Part shown: piece by piece, positions 59,882-64,000 of the stretch
How the letters are laid out: every line of letters starts with the position of its first letter
How positions within the stretch are numbered: position 1 is the stretch's first letter
DNA from: Magnolia sinica
Lineage: Eukaryota > Streptophyta > Magnoliopsida > Magnoliales > Magnoliaceae
NCBI RefSeq assembly: GCF_029962835.1
Contig: NC_080588.1
Span: forward strand, 47,413,001-47,477,000
DNA length: 64,000 nucleotides
Direction of reading: 5' to 3'
Program-made: the position numbers and the translations under genes
The notes under the pieces: model-generated
Databases searched by the model: none
What the model was told of the DNA's origin: nothing
The model's input: only the letters and a program-made list of their open reading frames with translations

Positions 59882-61025
59882 GGGTTTTTGTTGTCCTTCC
59901 GCAAGCGTAGTAGATGTGAATGGGTATTTGCGACATCTGAGATTCTGAATGCTGTCGCGAGTCGCGCGAAGAGAAATTCAGAAGAAAACCCTTACAAGAG
60001 TACACGTAGGCATGGTAGGGGCTCGATCGGTCTTAGCAGTGGCTCTTCCGGGCCACTATGATGCAAGTGCTTTATCCACGCCGTCCTTCCATTTTGTCAT
60101 ATCATTTTAGGATACGAGGTATTTTGCCATAAACATTTTAGGGCCTATTTGGTCGAGCGGATTGAGCAGGATTAGGAGGGATGGGATCGTAATATCCCAT
60201 CCGCTCGGTCCGCTCGTCTGTTTGGGCGTGCATATATCCCACAGGATGACTGATATTTTGAGCGAAGTAGTCTTCGAGCTGAGGGATTGTGAAATCCCTC
60301 TTGGATACACCGCCATCCCTCGCTGCCATCCTCGAGCCCATCCCATGGCATTTCTCCCGAACATGGCCTCTTGAGTTGGCGAGAGTGAAATTCTTGGCGT
60401 GAACAGGTATGTCTACAAATACTTGTTAATTTGTGAGATGGTGGTCATCTTCGTCCCTGTGACATCGATTTTAAGTGAGTAGAACGTTTGATTCAGACCC
60501 ATTTCGGCCGAGGTACGCCTCCCTCTCCATCTGAATTGAAGCATCATTGTATTGATTTGTTGATTTCTTCGATTCGATTTTGTAGTTTGATTTTACTGTT
60601 GATGTTTTCCTAATGAGGGTTTTACTTCCTGCACGTTGGTCCGACTACGGATTTATGATAGAAATTGGGGGTTTTGCTTCCTGCATGTTGTGATCCCTTG
60701 TTCATTTCATTACAATGTCACATGGAGTTTTTTATTGGGGGATTTTTGGGGGTTTGCTGTTTATGGACTGTGTATGGTACTTGAGATGGGGCCCTGCATG
60801 TTCTAATTCGTGAGCCCTTTGATTTTAATGTCGAATGGATTTTTTAAGGGGGGATTTTTGGGGTTTTACTATCTACGGACTGTGCATGGTACCTGAGTTG
60901 GTTTCGTGCATGCTGTGATGCGTTGTTCATTTGATTTCAATGTTGAATGGCTTTTATATTATTTTTTTTGCAGGGGGTGGGGGGGGATGATTTTTGGGGG
61001 TTTGTTGTCTACGGACCATGCATGA
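59882..61025. other. Displaced SDN upstream region and tandem repeats
   Basis: 59882-60047 continues the SDN leader or promoter that the Harbinger-like element split. 60048-60130 is a fold-back MITE fragment. A possible TE piece starts GGGCCTATTTGGTCGAGCGG at 60144. From about 60610 to 61020, three imperfect units of about 130 bp repeat phrases such as GGGGGATTTTTGGGG, CTACGGACTGTG and TGCATG. No gene is seen. Confidence 0.5.
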
Positions 61026-64000
61026 TGTCACGCCCCGAACTCAGAAACCGGGCTCACAAAATTCCCGATCGCCGAATCCGGCGCCGACAACCTCCATAGA
61101 ACCCCATTCTAGGCTCCCGGCACCCATTCACCAGGTTCCGATCCTGGGATACTACAAGGAGGATTTATAATCATCAGTCTGATTCATAATGAGCATAACC
61201 CACGAACAATAACCACAAGAACACCACCACAAAATCCACTATGATAAAAAAAAAACTTTTGAGTACAATGTATCTGAAAGGGGAAATACAATGTAACGAA
61301 AGAAATAAAACTTCAGAAGCTCGGCTGCACGCTCCAACAACGGCGAGACTATGGCTGCGACTGTGTCCTGGCGTCACCTGCACGCATCAATCGTGCATAA
61401 GCTTATAGAAAGCTTAGAGAGTGGTGTAAATATGTGCGCAATATAAGCGTGCTCAAAATACAAGGTCAGAGTAATGCGGAATCATGGTGATGAGCACATG
61501 AATGCAATCAGCCGTACCAAGGCTATGCGGTGCAAGATATGAATGCTATCGGCCATAACACGGCCATGCGATGCGAGATGCAACTCAAGCATGCCAATCC
61601 TCATCATATATCAATACAGTTCTCATTCTGGATAATCACCGGGGTTCAATACACTCCAAATGGCACTGTCGCTCTCCTAGCCGCACAGTCCAAGTGAGTG
61701 TAAGAAACCTCACTATCCGCCTGGCCAATAGTCTGCCAATACCTATCCGGCACGTCGATAGCGGACCCATTCGCGAGCTGGTCAAACTCAGCCTAGTATT
61801 GCCCCCTACCCTCGGGCGAGTAAGGCCACACCCCTTTCCAACCGACCATGACATAGTAGGAGACGCGGCCTCCTGGTATTCGGCCCTCGTGCGCTCATAT
61901 AACCACTCGGTCTCGACGTTGGAGTCATCCTCTGGTACCATCGGGTTTAGGGATTTTCACCCAGGGACGTCTATGGCGCCCGTATGCTAGAACCAAACAT
62001 TTTCGGTATCCAACTCAGCCATCCACGATGTGTCTATGGAGGCTATGGTCCTGATGTCGCTAGGGCATACAGTACTACAATCACACAAATGCAAGTGCAT
62101 GAGTCACACTATCAGTCATGCAACAGTCCTGTATATACCATGCACTTATATGGGGCAACTCCGCCTATCAGGGAGCCCATAAACAGTCTGTCCAAAGGCA
62201 TATGCTATGATCGGTCACTCCTCACATCAGGCATACATATGGTGCGAATGAATATGAATCATGGATCTATACTAAACATGTATAAAGAGATGGGCTCTGG
62301 GTATAACAGAGATGGCCCTAGACGGCCTACTTACCACAAATATGGGCCTATCAGTGGGCCTTAGGGAGAGTTATAATGCGGACATTTAACCAACATTATC
62401 CATTCAATGTGGACGTCAAACCAGCATTGCTCCCAAGGCGTGGCCCGCTACGAAATCAATATATATACCATGGTGGAATTACACTACATTGGGCCTTATG
62501 TATGTCCTATTGGGCCGTGACCCGTGGGCCTCTAGTACATCAAATGGGCCTCATACATGGGTCTCGTATATACATATCAAGGTGGGCCTCAATGACGGGC
62601 CACAAATGCATCAACATGGGCCTAGTCACATGGGCTTTGCATATATCACAATGGGCCTCATAATATGGGCCCTATACAAATCAAAGTGGGCCTCAACAAG
62701 GACCACCAATATATCAAGGTGGGCCTCAACAAACCGGCCACAAACACATCAAGATGGGCCTTATCACACGGCCCTAAAATATTTTCCAAAATGATTGGAC
62801 GATTGGATAAAACATATGCATCACGGTAGGACCCACACTAATAGAGGGTGTGGATCACAATATATACTTAAGTGGGTCCCAAGTGGGGCCTACCATAATG
62901 TTTATTTTCCACCCAACCTAAGCCCAATGTAAGGTTTAATTGCCATCCAACCATTCATAAGGTCACTTGGACCAGGTAGGGCCCACTGTAATATTTATTT
63001 GCCACACCACCCTTTCAAAGGATCACGTGGACCTGGGGTAGGGCCCACTGGACTGGGGCCCACTGGAAATGTTTATTTCCACCCAACCCGTTCAAAGGGC
63101 CAGGCGGTCAGGGAGGGGCCCACCGTAATGTTTATCTTTCATCTAACCTGTTGAGCAGGTCACGTGGGCAGGGAGCCCACTGTGACGTTTATTTAACGTC
63201 CAACCTGTTTATAAGGCCACCTGGATGGGGGTGGACGTGGGGCCCACCGAAATGTGGTTCACAAATCCAGCCCGCTCATTATGTGTGTCCCACTTGGCTG
63301 AGGGTACAGACCAAGTTTCAGCCGCATCCAAATTTCAGGTAGGCCCCACCAAGTGTTTTTATATGTTTAGACATGTCTTCACATGATTTTAGATGGTGTG
63401 GCCCACCTAAGTTCCGTATAAAGCTGATTTTTGAGGTGGACGTCCAGTCTGTGGGGACCCATCAAATGCACGGTGTTGATGGTCGAATGGCATCAAGGTG
63501 GGGCCCACAGCTGGGGCCGTGAGCCCCAGCCCGTCCGTCCGTCAACGACCAGCGCAGGCAGCGCCTGCATGAGCGCTGACAGCAGCAGCAGCACTGCTGC
63601 TTCCTTTTTTTGTTTTCCTACGGATTTTAGTAGATGGGGCCTATATTCGCAAGATCTACTCCAGCCATGGGTCCCTATGGCTCGATACAAACCCATAGAG
63701 TCCAATGTTGGGTTGTTTTTGATATACAGGAGCATCAGGGAGTAAATCGAAGGTAGGATCGCTGTTTCCTATGGTATGGCCTGTTTGATTTTCAGATTAG
63801 TCCCAAATTTTGTCTCAACGGGTAAAATAATCTGGGCAACAGAATAGACGGCTTAGATTATATGCATACATCAAGGTGGGGCCTGCATGAGTGGCCCACT
63901 ATTTTGGCTAGCTCGTTAGTACCTCCCATGTCAGTATACGCTCCACTGTTCGGCCACCAATAGCACGTCCAGCGTCCAAGGACGCTGAACGGCATAGGAA
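61026..64000 (-). mobile_element. Second copy of the long Del/Tekay-like LTR (cut by window end)
   Basis: On the minus strand it ends at 61026 with ...GAGTTCGGGGCGTGACA. It aligns with 115-3250 in the same orientation over nearly its full visible length. The flanking sequence just outside (minus-strand direction below 61026) does not show a tRNA primer site, so this is a 3' or solo LTR rather than a 5' LTR. The other end is outside the window. Confidence 0.62.

Noticed and set aside
60107-60374. Overlapping frames on both strands near 60.1-60.4 kb
   Set aside because: No domain. The region starts with a GGGCCTATTTGG transposon-like end, and the right end is not convincing enough to call an element either.

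Overview
The window is plant nuclear DNA: spliced genes with GT-AG introns, plant-type LINEs, Tat and Del/Tekay-type LTR remnants, and many non-autonomous DNA transposons. Its commonest repeat is a fold-back family whose ends read GGGGCCCACCATGATGTATG. My impression is a magnoliid-like angiosperm, but that is from memory of such repeats and is weak inference.

Two real genes are visible. (1) A small-RNA-degrading nuclease (SDN) gene lies on the minus strand. I could reconstruct it as 12 exons from an ATG at 57861 to a stop at 13787. The exons sum to 1449 nt, encode 482 residues and join in a consistent reading phase. The gene is about 44 kb long because introns 1, 3, 4, 8 and 11 (3.0, 3.9, 15.9, 16.6 and 2.2 kb) are full of transposons. 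The protein has an N-terminal SDN region, a DEDDh 3'-5' exonuclease, an RRM-like domain and a C-terminal coiled coil. (2) A C2-domain protein gene with a Pro/Tyr-rich tail lies on the plus strand at 7784-9760, with 7 exons and 273 residues.

The two genes are tail to tail and share a reciprocal partial tandem duplication. Block A (8461-10195) holds the intact end of the C2 gene plus a broken fragment of the last SDN exon. Block B (12111-13871) holds a broken C2 copy without exons 1-2 plus the intact SDN 3' end.

Layout: 115-3250, one copy of a long Del/Tekay-like LTR (another copy starts at 61026). 4025-6653, 3' part of a Tat-type Ty3/Gypsy element with an antisense PF04195-like reading frame. 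7784-13871, C2 gene and duplication. 13787-57861, the SDN gene, whose introns contain a complete-looking plus-strand LINE (20981-27128, 13-bp target duplication), a second minus-strand L1-type LINE (about 35490-43150), RTE fragments, a nested pair of hAT-like elements (17018-20079), a 3-kb hAT-like element loaded with fold-back elements (30209-33168), short hAT-like elements with exact or near 8-bp target duplications, and other MITEs. 57949-59878, a PIF/Harbinger-like element with TTA target duplication 87 bp upstream of the SDN start codon. 59882-61025, the displaced SDN upstream region and tandem repeats. 61026-64000, the second LTR copy.

No rRNA, bacterial-type operon or CRISPR was seen, and no intact tRNA gene (only a tRNA-like SINE). 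All exon boundaries were read by eye from splice signals and conserved protein sequence. None was checked against transcripts.
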